Positions 17,387 through 26,236 of a stretch of 52,074 bases of DNA are shown here, piece by piece; the first letter of the stretch is position 1, and every line of letters starts with the position of its first letter. Source of the DNA: Candidatus Magasanikbacteria bacterium GW2011_GWA2_56_11 (GTDB taxonomy: Bacteria; Patescibacteriota; Patescibacteriia; Magasanikbacterales; UBA922); contig LCRX01000005.1 in assembly GCA_001004885.1 (NCBI GenBank), positions 1 through 52,074 of the forward strand, in the 5' to 3' direction. The position numbers were made by a program, and so were the translations under genes. The notes under the pieces were generated by a model. That model ran no database searches and had not been told where the DNA came from. It worked only from the letters and a program-made list of their open reading frames with translations.

Positions 17387-17422
17387 CTGAAGTAGTGTAG
17401 CATACCGACCGTAGTCTGTCAA
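17387..17422 (-). promoter_or_regulatory. secG promoter with adjacent inverted repeat
   Basis: On the minus strand TTGACA (17417-17422), 17 bp, TACACT (17394-17399) is close to consensus. The 9 bp inverted repeat CTACTTCAG/CTGAAGTAG (17367-17375 and 17387-17395) starts at the end of the -10 and could be an operator or a 5' leader hairpin. Confidence 0.65.
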
Positions 17423-17530
17423 CGGTCTTTTGGAGCGCGGTCTGCTAAGAGCTTTTGCCCCGGCCACGAGCCTGCCTGGGCCTATATCGGCAGGCGCTTG
17501 GTAACCGGATTTATTAGCTATACCTATATG

Positions 17531-17559
17531 TTGACGTTAGGGCCAATATGATATACTAT
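17531..17559 (+). promoter_or_regulatory. Promoter of the DsbA-like/TrbC-like gene pair
   Basis: TTGACG (17531-17536), 17 bp spacer, TACTAT (17554-17559). The start would be near 17566, about 38 nt before the ATG at 17604. Between this promoter and secG lie about 110 bases (17423-17530) in which I see no gene. Confidence 0.6.
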
Positions 17560-17603
17560 AGCTACTTTGGTAATTTGCCAAACAGACTTCCCTTGCACGC
17601 AAT

Positions 17604-18350
17604 ATGTCCGACAACGACCAGGCACGCTTGCCACGCCGGCATATCGCCAAGATATTTATAGCACTCGCCGGCACGGTTTTTGGCTTGTTAGTCATCACCT
17701 TTACGAGCTATTTTGTCTCCTATCTGTGGCAATCCAAATACGGCTCCGCCGAAGACATCGCCCGGCTCAACCGGGAACTGGGGGGCGAACGTTTTACCCT
17801 GGCGGCCGATTATCCCGGACCGCGCCCCCCGGCCGACCTGAAGCCGTACGTCCGGCCGGGCAATCCGATCACCGGCAATCCGGACGGTCAGGTAACCATT
17901 CTAGCGTTCGTGGATTTTGAATGCCCATTCTCCCAAGAGGGATATCCGCTGTTCAAAGCCATACTAGATACGTATGGCCCGACGGCGCGGGTGGTGCTGA
18001 AACATTTGCCATTATCTACCATACATCCCGATGCTGCCCCGGCCGCTGAGGCCGCTGCCTGCGCCGGCGAACAGGATAAATTTTGGGATTATGCCGACCG
18101 TCTCTTTACCTCAAAAAAATTAGCGCGTGAAGATTTGACCGCGGCGGCCGCGGAGCTTGAATTAGACCTCAACCGGTTTAACCGCTGCCTGGTTTCGGGA
18201 AAATACCGCGGAGATATCGAACAGGATATGCGCGACGCCGCGGAGCTTGGCGTGCGCGGCACCCCTACTTATTTTATTAACCAGCGAGTGATCGAAGGCG
18301 TCGTCGACCGCTCTACCTGGGATAAGGCCATCCTTTCCGGCCTGCAATAA
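17604..18350 (+). CDS. Membrane-anchored DsbA-family thioredoxin-fold protein with CPFS site
   Basis: The 248-residue protein has an N-terminal anchor helix (about residues 16-40) and a DsbA-like domain from about residue 90. The active-site motif is CPFS at 107-110, within AFVDFECPFS, so the second cysteine of the usual CxxC is replaced by Ser. The cis-Pro loop GTPTYF is present near 220. Typical family members (TlpA/DsbG/BdbD-like) form or isomerise disulfides outside the membrane; a CxxS version would favour isomerase or mixed-disulfide chemistry (inference). It ends 2 bp before the Cys-rich TrbC-like gene. Confidence 0.85.
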   Translation: MSDNDQARLPRRHIAKIFIALAGTVFGLLVITFTSYFVSYLWQSKYGSAEDIARLNRELGGERFTLAADYPGPRPPADLKPYVRPGNPITGNPDGQVTILAFVDFECPFSQEGYPLFKAILDTYGPTARVVLKHLPLSTIHPDAAPAAEAAACAGEQDKFWDYADRLFTSKKLAREDLTAAAAELELDLNRFNRCLVSGKYRGDIEQDMRDAAELGVRGTPTYFINQRVIEGVVDRSTWDKAILSGLQ

Positions 18351-18352
18351 AT

Positions 18353-19711
18353 ATGCGCCGACTTCTTTTTATTTTAGGTTTTCTATCGATCATAGCGGCG
18401 CCGGGAGCTGCCCGGGCGCAAATAGACCAGCGCTGCTGGATAAAAACAGACTGTTTAGAGTACCGCCAGCAACAGTACGAACTGTCTCCCGAGCAGGCGG
18501 CGGCCGGGTTCGTCAAGAACAGCGAGACATCCAAGGCCTGCCAGAGCGCTCCGGACGCCAAGGGCAAAGTCGACGAACTTGGGTTCTGCCTGCCCGCCGG
18601 CAGCGCCGAGACCAAAGTCTCGTTTGGCGGCCAGACCAAATTTACCCACATTGGCGAGTTTATTCAGTTTATCTACCAATACGGCATCTGGGTCGCCGGC
18701 GCGTTCGCGGTTGTCTTTATTATTGTCTCCGGTTTTCAGTGGGCCCTATCTGGCGGCAGCTCCGAGATGATCGGCAGCGCCCAAAAACGCATCGGCGGAG
18801 CCATTACCGGACTTATCCTGCTGGCGCTATCGTACACTATATTGCACACGATTAACCCTTACCTGGTGAATTTACGGCTGCCGCAAATTTGGCTGCTTAA
18901 CCCGGTTTATTTGCCGGTTGAATTCTGCAACCAACGCCCCAGCGACCTGTTTAGCTACATCGGCAACCAAACAGTTAATACTGAGCTGAAAAAAGGCACC
19001 CAGCCGACCTACGACATAAAATTCTCGACCAACGAAAGCCTGCTCAAATCCAAATTTGCCTGCGGCGACCAACTCTACTACAAAACCGGCGGCGGCGCGG
19101 TTTGCCGGGGACATTTCTGCCCGCCGAGCGGCAAGCTCCCCCAGATGTGCTTCCGCGACCTTTTCAGCAAAAAATACGAATGCAAGCCCGGACAGATCGC
19201 CGGCAAAATCACCAACAGCCAATGGGACATACCGGGCTGGAAAAATTGGGAAAGCGGATCGGACGTAGTAGACGATTTTGAGGTCTATATCGTCTGCGCC
19301 AGCGGCAAAACCATCGAGATTAAGGATCACCAAGAAAAAATTCAAGTTTCACCCGGCAACGAAACCGGACAATACTTAGTTGGCCTCGACAACCAAAAAA
19401 CCTTTGACGCCGGCGCCGGCTGCGGCGGCAAAGGACCGGACGGAGGACCCTCGGTTATCGGGCTGGTCTTGTTCCCGGATTTTGACGAAAACCTCGACCC
19501 GTTTGACGAGGCGCACTATATCGGGATCAATCCGACAAATCCCAACCAAGCGCTTGACCTCGGCGACAAGAACACCCCGTTTTTTAACCTAATATTGAAA
19601 AACGAAAATTTCAAAGGCCACCCGGCGCAAAAATTCCTGATTCCGTTCTCTGCCATGGACAAGGGGTACACTGTAAATATCGACGTCGGGGATATTAAAG
19701 ACATTGACTAA
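18353..19711 (+). CDS. Exported TrbC/VirB2-like protein with large Cys-rich domain
   Basis: The 452-residue protein has a signal peptide (about 1-22, AARAQ), a short segment with four cysteines, and then two closely spaced transmembrane helices (about 108-130 and 148-167) around a GGSSEMIGSAQKRIGGA loop. This two-helix pattern recalls TrbC/VirB2 pilin-like proteins that recur in Patescibacteria. After about residue 185 comes a soluble domain of about 265 residues with roughly nine further cysteines and no family I recognise. The gene is tightly coupled to the DsbA-like gene upstream, which may supply its disulfide bonds. Confidence 0.6.
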   Translation: MRRLLFILGFLSIIAAPGAARAQIDQRCWIKTDCLEYRQQQYELSPEQAAAGFVKNSETSKACQSAPDAKGKVDELGFCLPAGSAETKVSFGGQTKFTHIGEFIQFIYQYGIWVAGAFAVVFIIVSGFQWALSGGSSEMIGSAQKRIGGAITGLILLALSYTILHTINPYLVNLRLPQIWLLNPVYLPVEFCNQRPSDLFSYIGNQTVNTELKKGTQPTYDIKFSTNESLLKSKFACGDQLYYKTGGGAVCRGHFCPPSGKLPQMCFRDLFSKKYECKPGQIAGKITNSQWDIPGWKNWESGSDVVDDFEVYIVCASGKTIEIKDHQEKIQVSPGNETGQYLVGLDNQKTFDAGAGCGGKGPDGGPSVIGLVLFPDFDENLDPFDEAHYIGINPTNPNQALDLGDKNTPFFNLILKNENFKGHPAQKFLIPFSAMDKGYTVNIDVGDIKDID

Positions 19712-19874
19712 AACCTACTCCCAAAAATAACTTTGAGGCCTTTCCGAGAAAATTATGGGCCAAAAAAATGAAGATTAAGAAGGAATACTGACAGTATTCT
19801 CACGATATCTGAACTTTTTGTAGCCAAAAGAGACCGGGAATGGTGAGAGATTATTTTGGGGATGAATTCTAGAA
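19707..19874 (+). repeat. Hairpin repeat, copy C (diverged)
   Basis: The left end is AACCTACTCCCAAAAATAAC, identical to copies A and B read inward, beginning at the TAA stop of the TrbC-like gene. The right end is ATTATTTTGGGGATGAATTC followed by TAG. The centre has a perfect hairpin GAATACTG-A-CAGTATTC with GGAATACT and ACGATATC resembling the core of copy A. It fills the gap before uvrA. Confidence 0.6.
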
Positions 19875-19891
19875 CAGATAAATATTGACCT

Positions 19892-22717
19892 ATGCCAGAC
19901 ACGATTAAAATTAGCGGGGCGCGCGTGCACAATCTCAAAAATGTCTCGCTGTCGCTGCCCAAAAACAAATTAGTGGTCATTACCGGTCTGTCCGGATCAG
20001 GCAAGTCCTCGCTGGCGTTTGACACGATTTACGCCGAGGGGCAACGCCGCTACGCCGAGAGTCTCAATGCCTATGCCCGGCAGTTCATGGACATGCAGGA
20101 CAAGCCGGACGTGGACGAAATCCAGGGGCTCTCGCCGACCATCGCCATCCAACAGCGCAACTTTACCGGCAACCCCCGCTCAACAGTCGGCACGGCCACC
20201 GAGATTTATGATTATCTGCGCCTCTTGTACGCCCGCTTGGGCACGCAATACTGCCCGACCTGCAAAGAACCCGTCAAACCGCACACCAAAGGCGAAATCG
20301 CCGAGCTCATCCGCGGCGCCTTGCGCAAGGATGCCGAGCTGACTCTTTTGGCTCCGCTTATCCGCGCCGGCTCGGCGAGCCATAAACAGCTCAAATCGCA
20401 ACTGGAAAAATCCGGCATCGACCGCCTGCGCGTCAATGGCGTGCCGATAACGCTCAAAAACCTCGGCAAATTTCATTTTAACCCCGAACTGGCTTACGAT
20501 ATTGATTTGACGGTCGCGACAGCAGACGTCAAACTCAAACCCAAAATCGTGTCCCTGGTGGAAAAAACGCTTGACCTGGGGAACGGTTTCATCCGCGTCT
20601 CGGCGGCCGACGGCGCCGAGACGCTTTACTCGCTCTTGCCGGTCTGCGGCGGCTGCGGCCGCGAATTCGCGCCTATCGAACCGCGTTCCTTCAGCTTCAA
20701 CAGCCCTTACGGCGCCTGCTCGCGCTGCACCGGGCTCGGCCGCACGCTAGAAGTGGATCCGGAGCTAGTGATCCCCAATCCCCGCCTAACATTGGCCGAG
20801 GGCGCTATTCAGCCCTGGACCCGGCTGGTAGGCAACCAAAACGTCTACCAGGAACTGCTCGAACAAGTGGCGGAGCGCTACGGCTTCTCCATCGACACGC
20901 CGGCCGACGATTTGCCCAAAGCGGCCATGGACGTTATCTTCTACGGTACCGACGGCGAGGAATACCTGGTGGACGGCGTAAAAATGATCTTTGAGGGCGT
21001 TATTCCCAATCTAACCAAGCGGTACCTGGAAACCAAGTCCGATTATGTCAAAAAAGAGATCGAACAGTACATGCGCGAAAAGATCTGCTCCGTCTGCCAG
21101 GGCAAACGCCTCAAGGAAGAGAACCTGTTCATCAAAATCCACGGCTTAAGCATCGCCGAAATGGTCGAAATGAGCATTGAAGACTGCCACGCTTTTTTTG
21201 AAGAGCTGCACCGGCCGAAAACGAAACTGCGCTCCGAATGGTCCGAAACGGAGTTGGCGGTCGCGGTCCCGGTAACCAAAGAAATTCTGCGCCGCCTGGG
21301 CTACCTGATGCAAGTCGGCCTGCCTTACCTCAACTTGGACCGGTCGCTCAACACCGTCTCCGGAGGCGAATCGCAACGCATCCGCCTGTCCACTCAGCTG
21401 TCCGCCGGTTTGTCCGGGCTAATTTATATCCTCGACGAACCTTCAATCGGGCTGCACCCCAAAGACAATGACAAGCTGATTACCACTCTCAAGACGCTGC
21501 GCGACGCCGGCAATACGGTGGTCGTGGTGGAGCATGACAAGGCCATTATGGAGGCGGCCGACTATATCGTCGACGTCGGGCCAGGAGCGGGAGAATACGG
21601 CGGCGAGATCATCGCCGAAGGCACGCCGAACGCGATTAGAAAAAACAAAAATTCGCTCACCGGACGGTACCTGGGCGGCACCGACGAAATCCGGCCGCCA
21701 AGCAAACCGCGCCAGGGCAGCGGCAAGTCTATCGTCATCGAAGGCGCCAAGGCCAATAACCTAAAAAATATCGACGTCTCCATCCCGCTTGGCACCCTTG
21801 TCTGTTTTACCGGAGTATCCGGTTCGGGAAAATCAACCCTGGTAATCGACATCCTCAGCAAAGCGCTCGACGCCTACTTTTACCGCGCCCACGCCGTGCC
21901 CGGGGAACACGCCTCCATAAAAGGCCTCGACTACATCGACAAAGTCATCACGATAGATCAAGCGCCCATTGGGCGCACTCCCCGCAGCAACCCGGCTACC
22001 TACACCGGCCTGTTCACTCTCATCCGCGACCTCTTTGCCGAACTCCCGGAAGCCAAGATGCGCGGCATGAACGCGGGCATGTTCAGCTTCAACGTCAAAG
22101 ATGGTGGCCGCTGCGAAGCCTGCGGCGGCGAGGGCTACATTACCATTCCCATGCATTTTTTAAACGACGTTTTTATCGAATGCACCGAGTGCCGCGGCAC
22201 CCGCTACACCAAAGAGGTGCTGGAAATACACTACCAAGGGCGGCACATTGCCGACGTGCTCGATATGACCGTCGAGGAAGCGTACAAATTCTTTCAGCAT
22301 TCGCCAAACATCCGCGAAAAACTGCAAATCCTCAGAAACGTCGGCCTCGGATACGTCCACCTGCGCCAGCCCGCCACCACTCTTTCCGGCGGCGAGGCCC
22401 AGCGCATCAAGCTCGCCACTGAACTGGCGCGCCGCTCCACAGGCAAGACCCTGTATATTCTCGACGAACCGAGCACCGGTCTGCATTTCGAGGATATTAA
22501 AAAACTCCTCCACGTGCTTAATCAGCTCGTAGACAAGGGCAACACCGTCCTTATCATCGAACATAACCTGGACATCATCAAGGCCTGCGATTGGATTATC
22601 GACCTGGGCCCCGGCGGCGGCAAAAAAGGCGGCGAAGTGGTAGCCATAGGCTCCCCTAAAGACGTAACCAAAAATTCCCACAGCTGGACAGGCAAATATT
22701 TACGGGGAACGAGGTAA
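19892..22717 (+). CDS. uvrA: Excinuclease ABC subunit A
   Basis: The 941-residue protein is the DNA-damage sensor of nucleotide excision repair. It has two ABC ATPase modules: Walker [10 protein letters not shown] near residue 32 and GVSGSGKST near 640, ABC signatures VSGGESQRI and LSGGEAQRI, and Walker B regions [11 protein letters not shown] and [11 protein letters not shown]. Zinc-binding Cys pairs are seen at CPTC, CGGC/CSRC, CSVC, and [12 protein letters not shown]. Length is standard. The start is close to repeat copy C, and there is no strong SD. A terminator follows at 22782-22808. Confidence 0.97.
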   Translation: MPDTIKISGARVHNLKNVSLSLPKNKLVVITGLSGSGKSSLAFDTIYAEGQRRYAESLNAYARQFMDMQDKPDVDEIQGLSPTIAIQQRNFTGNPRSTVGTATEIYDYLRLLYARLGTQYCPTCKEPVKPHTKGEIAELIRGALRKDAELTLLAPLIRAGSASHKQLKSQLEKSGIDRLRVNGVPITLKNLGKFHFNPELAYDIDLTVATADVKLKPKIVSLVEKTLDLGNGFIRVSAADGAETLYSLLPVCGGCGREFAPIEPRSFSFNSPYGACSRCTGLGRTLEVDPELVIPNPRLTLAEGAIQPWTRLVGNQNVYQELLEQVAERYGFSIDTPADDLPKAAMDVIFYGTDGEEYLVDGVKMIFEGVIPNLTKRYLETKSDYVKKEIEQYMREKICSVCQGKRLKEENLFIKIHGLSIAEMVEMSIEDCHAFFEELHRPKTKLRSEWSETELAVAVPVTKEILRRLGYLMQVGLPYLNLDRSLNTVSGGESQRIRLSTQLSAGLSGLIYILDEPSIGLHPKDNDKLITTLKTLRDAGNTVVVVEHDKAIMEAADYIVDVGPGAGEYGGEIIAEGTPNAIRKNKNSLTGRYLGGTDEIRPPSKPRQGSGKSIVIEGAKANNLKNIDVSIPLGTLVCFTGVSGSGKSTLVIDILSKALDAYFYRAHAVPGEHASIKGLDYIDKVITIDQAPIGRTPRSNPATYTGLFTLIRDLFAELPEAKMRGMNAGMFSFNVKDGGRCEACGGEGYITIPMHFLNDVFIECTECRGTRYTKEVLEIHYQGRHIADVLDMTVEEAYKFFQHSPNIREKLQILRNVGLGYVHLRQPATTLSGGEAQRIKLATELARRSTGKTLYILDEPSTGLHFEDIKKLLHVLNQLVDKGNTVLIIEHNLDIIKACDWIIDLGPGGGKKGGEVVAIGSPKDVTKNSHSWTGKYLRGTR

Positions 22718-22781
22718 GAAAAACAGCCGCGGCCGGAATTCGGAAGGATTATAGCCGGCCGAAGTAGACAAAGGCCAAAAC

Positions 22782-22808
22782 CAAAGCACCCCTTTTGGGG
22801 GTGCTTTG
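22782..22808. terminator. Terminator between uvrA and rplS
   Basis: CAAAGCACCCC and GGGGTGCTTTG form an 11 bp stem with a T-rich loop. It lies between the convergent ends of uvrA and rplS and could serve both. Confidence 0.75.
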
Positions 22809-22820
22809 ACGTAAACCGGG

Positions 22821-23141
22821 TTATTTGACTTCTTTCAAGCGCTTCTTGTGGCTGCGGATGTAATAAGGCCGCGACTGGCGCACGCGCATCTGGCGGACAA
22901 GTTCTATGCGCTCCACCACCGGGGAGTGGACGGGAAAGATTTTCTCCACGCCCACGCCTTCCGATACCTTGCGCACCGTTACCGTGGCGCCCGGCTCGTT
23001 GCCGTGCTTAACGGCCAAAATAATACCCTCAAAAATCTGCACACGTTCTTTTTCCTCGCCCTTGGCGTTAAGCTCCTTGATCTTCTGGTGCACGCGCACG
23101 ATCATGCCGGGCTTGAGGCCAGTACGGATGTCATCTGACAT
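22821..23141 (-). CDS. rplS: 50S ribosomal protein L19
   Basis: The 106-residue protein carries the L19 signatures LKPGMIVRVHQKIKE, RVQIFEGIILAVKHG, VTVRKVSEGVGVEKIFPVHSP and the basic C-terminus. L19 sits at the 30S-50S interface. I chose the ATG at 23141; the frame is open further upstream but that stretch has no L19 similarity and crosses the promoter. The C-terminal end KKRLKEVK is family-typical. It has its own promoter at the end of gmk. Confidence 0.95.
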   Translation of the reverse strand: MSDDIRTGLKPGMIVRVHQKIKELNAKGEEKERVQIFEGIILAVKHGNEPGATVTVRKVSEGVGVEKIFPVHSPVVERIELVRQMRVRQSRPYYIRSHKKRLKEVK

Positions 23142-23178
23142 AAAACATAGCTTAGCGAGAGGTTGACGGGGCAAAAGC

Positions 23179-23251
23179 CACTGGCGCCAACATCGTAAAG
23201 TAGAATAATAAGAGGTGGCGCCAGTGTACCTAAACCGGCGAACTTTGTCAA
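23179..23251 (-). promoter_or_regulatory. rplS promoter and flanking TGGCGCCA inverted repeats
   Basis: The minus strand reads TTGACA (23246-23251), 17 bp, TACACT (23223-23228); the -35 overlaps the gmk stop. An inverted pair, CACTGGCGCCA (23179-23189) and TGGCGCCAGTG (23216-23226), spans the start region, with one arm reaching into the -10. It may be an operator pair or a leader hairpin for autoregulation of L19 synthesis. Confidence 0.65.
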
Positions 23252-23823
23252 GACATAGCCAGTTCCTCCACGGCTTTTTGCACCGCGGACAGGGTTTCCT
23301 CCAGGCAGCCCTCCCGATTGAAGATTTGCCGGTCAAATTCCCGGGCCAGGGCTATTTCCCTTTCAGCGATCGCCAGCCGTTCATTTATCTCTTCCGGCAC
23401 GGCGTTGGGCCGTCTTTCCAGACGCTCCCGAAGAACCGCTAAGCTCTCGGGAAGCAAAAATATCGACAAATGAGGTACTCCAGCGGCCGCTATATTAGCC
23501 CGGCCGCGCACGTCAATCGGAGCCAAAACATACCGGTGGCCGGCCAAAAGCGCCTCCAGCCGAGAGCGCTCAATGCCGTAATAATGGCCGGCGTATTCCA
23601 CATGCTCGACCATTTCGCCAGCCTCGATTTTCTCGGCAAATTCCCGCCGGGACAAAAAATGGTAATCCACATCCGGGGATTCATTGGGCCGCGGCGTTCG
23701 GCTGGTCGTAGTCACCAGGCGAACCGCGTCCGGCAACCGGCCAACCAGCCGGTCGACGACCGTAGTCTTGCCCCCGCCTGAGGGCGCGGAGATTACCACC
23801 AATAAGCCAGAATCTAGAGGCAT
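23248..23823 (-). CDS. gmk: Guanylate kinase
   Basis: The 191-residue enzyme phosphorylates GMP to GDP. The P-loop VVISAPSGGGKTTVV is at about residues 9-23, and the GMP-binding region shows TTTSRTPRPNESPDVDYHFLSR and HVEYAGHYYGI. The ATG at 23823 gives the canonical start; the open frame upstream runs into a palindromic repeat and is unlikely to be coding. The stop overlaps the rplS promoter. Confidence 0.95.
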   Translation of the reverse strand: MPLDSGLLVVISAPSGGGKTTVVDRLVGRLPDAVRLVTTTSRTPRPNESPDVDYHFLSRREFAEKIEAGEMVEHVEYAGHYYGIERSRLEALLAGHRYVLAPIDVRGRANIAAAGVPHLSIFLLPESLAVLRERLERRPNAVPEEINERLAIAEREIALAREFDRQIFNREGCLEETLSAVQKAVEELAMS

Positions 23824-23882
23824 ATTAGACAATGTGAGACATAGATACCAAGACTGCCACCAAAAAGCAAACTTACGCTGCC

Positions 23883-23995
23883 CATCCCTGGGTTCCCGGC
23901 CGGGTGTCATATTAAGGCATGACACGACGAGACGCAGTGAGTCCAAGGAATGCCTTTATATGACACCCGGCCGGGAACCAAATTACGAAGGGATG
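23883..23995. repeat. Long perfect-arm hairpin element upstream of gmk
   Basis: Two 30-base arms (23891-23920 and 23950-23979) are complementary with one mismatch, around a 29-base loop. The arms contain CCCGGCCGGGTGTCATAT. Outside them a further CATCCCT/AGGGATG pair (23883-23889 and 23989-23995) extends the symmetry. The loop motif GACGCAGTGAGTCCAAGGA recalls the widely spread GTCATCCT...AAGGA type of intergenic palindrome. One copy only is seen here. Confidence 0.75.
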
Positions 23996-24060
23996 ACAAT
24001 AGAAAATAACTAGAAAAGATAAGAAAATCCAGGTAACAATCCCGATAAGTCCGCCAAGGG

Positions 24061-25059
24061 CTAAGCAGGAAGACCCGTCAAAAAATCCTGCAATTCCGCC
24101 GGCAACCGGCTTTCATAGGCCGCTCGCTCCCCGGACAGATCGGCGAATGCTAGACTATGCGCATGCAAAAAAATCCGTCCCAGTTCCTTATCTTTGTCGC
24201 GCCGCAATTTTTTATTAAAATACAGCGGGTCTCCGACCAACGGATGATTGTAAGCGAAAAAATGCACCCGAATCTGGTGCGTCCGCCCAGAGTGGATACG
24301 CACCTCCAAAAAAGTAAAGTTCACGAAGCGTTTAAGAACGGTAAACTCCGTCAAGGCCGCCTTGCCTGGTTGCAAAGACGCCACGTTTTTGAGCGTCACG
24401 CTCTCAATCCGCGGCCGCGCCACCATCCGGCCGTCCGGTCCGCGGTCAAGCGGAAAATCAATTGTGCCGGTATCAGCCTCGATGGCCCCGTGGGCCAGCG
24501 CATAATAATGCTTTTCCACCGTGCGTTCTTTGAATTGGCGTTTAAGAGCCGAGAACATGCCCTGACGTCTGGCAATTACCATCAGACCAGAGGCGTCTTT
24601 GTCCAGACGGTGCGGCATTCCCGGACGGTTAGCGTACTCCCCGACTCCCCAGGTTTCCGGGTAGCGAGACAGAACCCAGCCAGAAAGGGTTGCCGACGTC
24701 TCAATCGCCAGGCGGTCGGCAACATTCTCGGGCGGGTGGGCAGCCAAGCCCGACGGTTTGTCCACCACGACATAATCTGCCGTTTCAAAAACTACCCGGA
24801 CTAAATCGCGCCGATCCGCCTCTGGCGGTTTGTCCGCTGTGGCGGCGCCTGGTGATCGGACGGCGGAATAGTCAACGGCCACAGTATCGCGCGGCACTAC
24901 CTGGTCGCCGGCTTTGCGCGGCAGTTTGCCGTTGAGTGTTACGGCTCCGTTATCTATCAACCGCTCGGCTTGCGAGCGGCTGATACCCAGTGCCCCGGCC
25001 AGCCAGCGGTCAAGCCGCTCGGCGGCGACTGAGTCAGGGACGGTAAATGTTTCCGGCAT
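24061..25059 (-). CDS. RluA/RluD-family pseudouridine synthase with S4 domain
   Basis: The 332-residue enzyme has an S4 RNA-binding domain (about residues 5-60: AAERLDRWLAGALGISRSQAERLIDNGAV). A RluA catalytic domain follows, with HRLDKDASGLMVIAR (catalytic Asp), YYALAHG, and HSGRTHQIRVHFFAYNHPLVGDPLY. It isomerises specific uridines in rRNA, probably of the RluD type. The ATG at 25059 gives a conventional N-terminus; an ATG at 25092 is possible. Confidence 0.9.
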   Translation of the reverse strand: MPETFTVPDSVAAERLDRWLAGALGISRSQAERLIDNGAVTLNGKLPRKAGDQVVPRDTVAVDYSAVRSPGAATADKPPEADRRDLVRVVFETADYVVVDKPSGLAAHPPENVADRLAIETSATLSGWVLSRYPETWGVGEYANRPGMPHRLDKDASGLMVIARRQGMFSALKRQFKERTVEKHYYALAHGAIEADTGTIDFPLDRGPDGRMVARPRIESVTLKNVASLQPGKAALTEFTVLKRFVNFTFLEVRIHSGRTHQIRVHFFAYNHPLVGDPLYFNKKLRRDKDKELGRIFLHAHSLAFADLSGERAAYESRLPAELQDFLTGLPA

Positions 25060-25258
25060 AGTGAAGAGCCAAAAGTCGGCGGCGCCGAACATAGCAGGGA
25101 GAGTATAGAGTCTTCGCCTTGAAAAATCAAGCCGGGCATGGTAGACTTCTGTGCACGCCGAGGCTGTACTCTCCCCTGTCCAGTCCAGGGTATGCCGAAG
25201 ACGGTCGGAAGAACCATACCGGGTATTGGCAAGAGTTTACGGACAAGCCGGCAGAGAG

Positions 25259-25332
25259 GGGCATATAGCTCAGCTGGTTAGAGCACGTCGCTTATAACGA
25301 CGGGGTCGATGGTTCAAATCCATCTATGCCCA
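25259..25332 (+). tRNA. tRNA-Ile(UAU)
   Basis: The 74 nt gene has acceptor GGGCATA/TATGCCC with discriminator A, D-arm GCTC...GAGC, anticodon stem CGTCG/CGACG with loop CTTATAA (anticodon TAT, reading AUA), and T-arm GATGG-TTCAAAT-CCATC. CCA is not encoded. A UAU anticodon is uncommon in bacteria, which usually use a lysidine-modified CAU tRNA for AUA. Confidence 0.93.
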
Positions 25333-25405
25333 CAACCAACTAGACTACTACTAAGGACCCATGGTACAGTCGTAGGTAAGACACCGGATAAACGTCATAT
25401 ATTGT

Positions 25406-26143
25406 ATGACTGACCAAGAAAAAACCGACCGACTGATAGAAACCGCCCGAGAGCGCATGCGGTCTTCTCGAGATCCGGTCCATGATATCAGACACGCTGA
25501 GCGAGTGGCTGATTTTGCGGAAAAAATCGGCCGCGAACTTAACCTCGACCGCAAACGCCTGCAGGCACTGATCCTGGCGGCCTGGTGGCACGACGTGGGG
25601 CGGACTGTTACGCGCAAGCCTTCGCTCATCTTTATGGTTTTCCTTGACGACCTCATATCCGCCCTTATGCTCTGGCGCGAAACTATCCGCATTGGCCTGT
25701 TCGGCAGCGTCACCGGCATGGCCACCCGGCTTATCTTTTGCCACAGCGTCGGTACGGGAACATTTTTAACCCGGCTGCTCCTGAGGCCGAAGACCAGGCT
25801 CCTCCTGGATGCCCTGATGGACGCCGACAAACTGGACATGCTCTCGACCGAGAGGCTAGATAAACTGCTCGGCCTCGCGAGCCGATCCACTATTTACCAT
25901 TTTGGGTACCGCATACTCTCCTGGTACAACTTTAGCACCGTCTATTTTGACGTCAAAACCGCCGCCGCTCGCCGGCATCTCGAAAAAATATTGGTAGAAT
26001 TCGTAACCTGGCTCTATAGTCCGGAAATAAAAGCCTGGCATATTGAACAGTTTGGCATTGTCTGGTCGCGTCGAATGCACGGACGGGTGCTTAGCGTAAT
26101 ACAGCGATTCCATATTAGAATGACGTTCGACCCTACTATCTAA
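25406..26143 (+). CDS. HD-domain phosphohydrolase
   Basis: The 245-residue protein carries the HD-superfamily metal ligands HDIRHAERV near residue 28, AAWWHDVGR near 55, and a later DADKLDML near 140. Such enzymes hydrolyse phosphate esters, often of nucleotides. The region 70-120 is hydrophobic but more like buried helices than membrane spans. It lies between two tRNA genes, all on the plus strand, with no clear SD before the ATG. Confidence 0.8.
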   Translation: MTDQEKTDRLIETARERMRSSRDPVHDIRHAERVADFAEKIGRELNLDRKRLQALILAAWWHDVGRTVTRKPSLIFMVFLDDLISALMLWRETIRIGLFGSVTGMATRLIFCHSVGTGTFLTRLLLRPKTRLLLDALMDADKLDMLSTERLDKLLGLASRSTIYHFGYRILSWYNFSTVYFDVKTAAARRHLEKILVEFVTWLYSPEIKAWHIEQFGIVWSRRMHGRVLSVIQRFHIRMTFDPTI

Positions 26144-26162
26144 AAACAGCCAAGACCCCAAA

Positions 26163-26234
26163 GCCCTTGTCGTTTAATGGATAAGACGCTAGCCTCCGAA
26201 GCTGGAAACCCAGGTTCGACTCCTGGCGAGGGCA
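26163..26234 (+). tRNA. tRNA-Arg(CCG)
   Basis: The 72 nt gene has acceptor GCCCTTG/CGAGGGC with discriminator A, anticodon stem CTAGC/GCTGG and loop CTCCGAA (anticodon CCG), and T-loop AGGTTCGACTCCT. CCA is not encoded. A strong terminator follows immediately. Confidence 0.94.
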
Positions 26235-26236
26235 CT

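Noticed and set aside
23142-23336. N-terminal extension of rplS in the open frame
   Set aside because: The stretch crosses the rplS promoter and inverted repeats and has no L19 similarity.
23824-23946. N-terminal extension of gmk
   Set aside because: It reaches into the long palindromic element; the P-loop begins correctly from the ATG at 23823.
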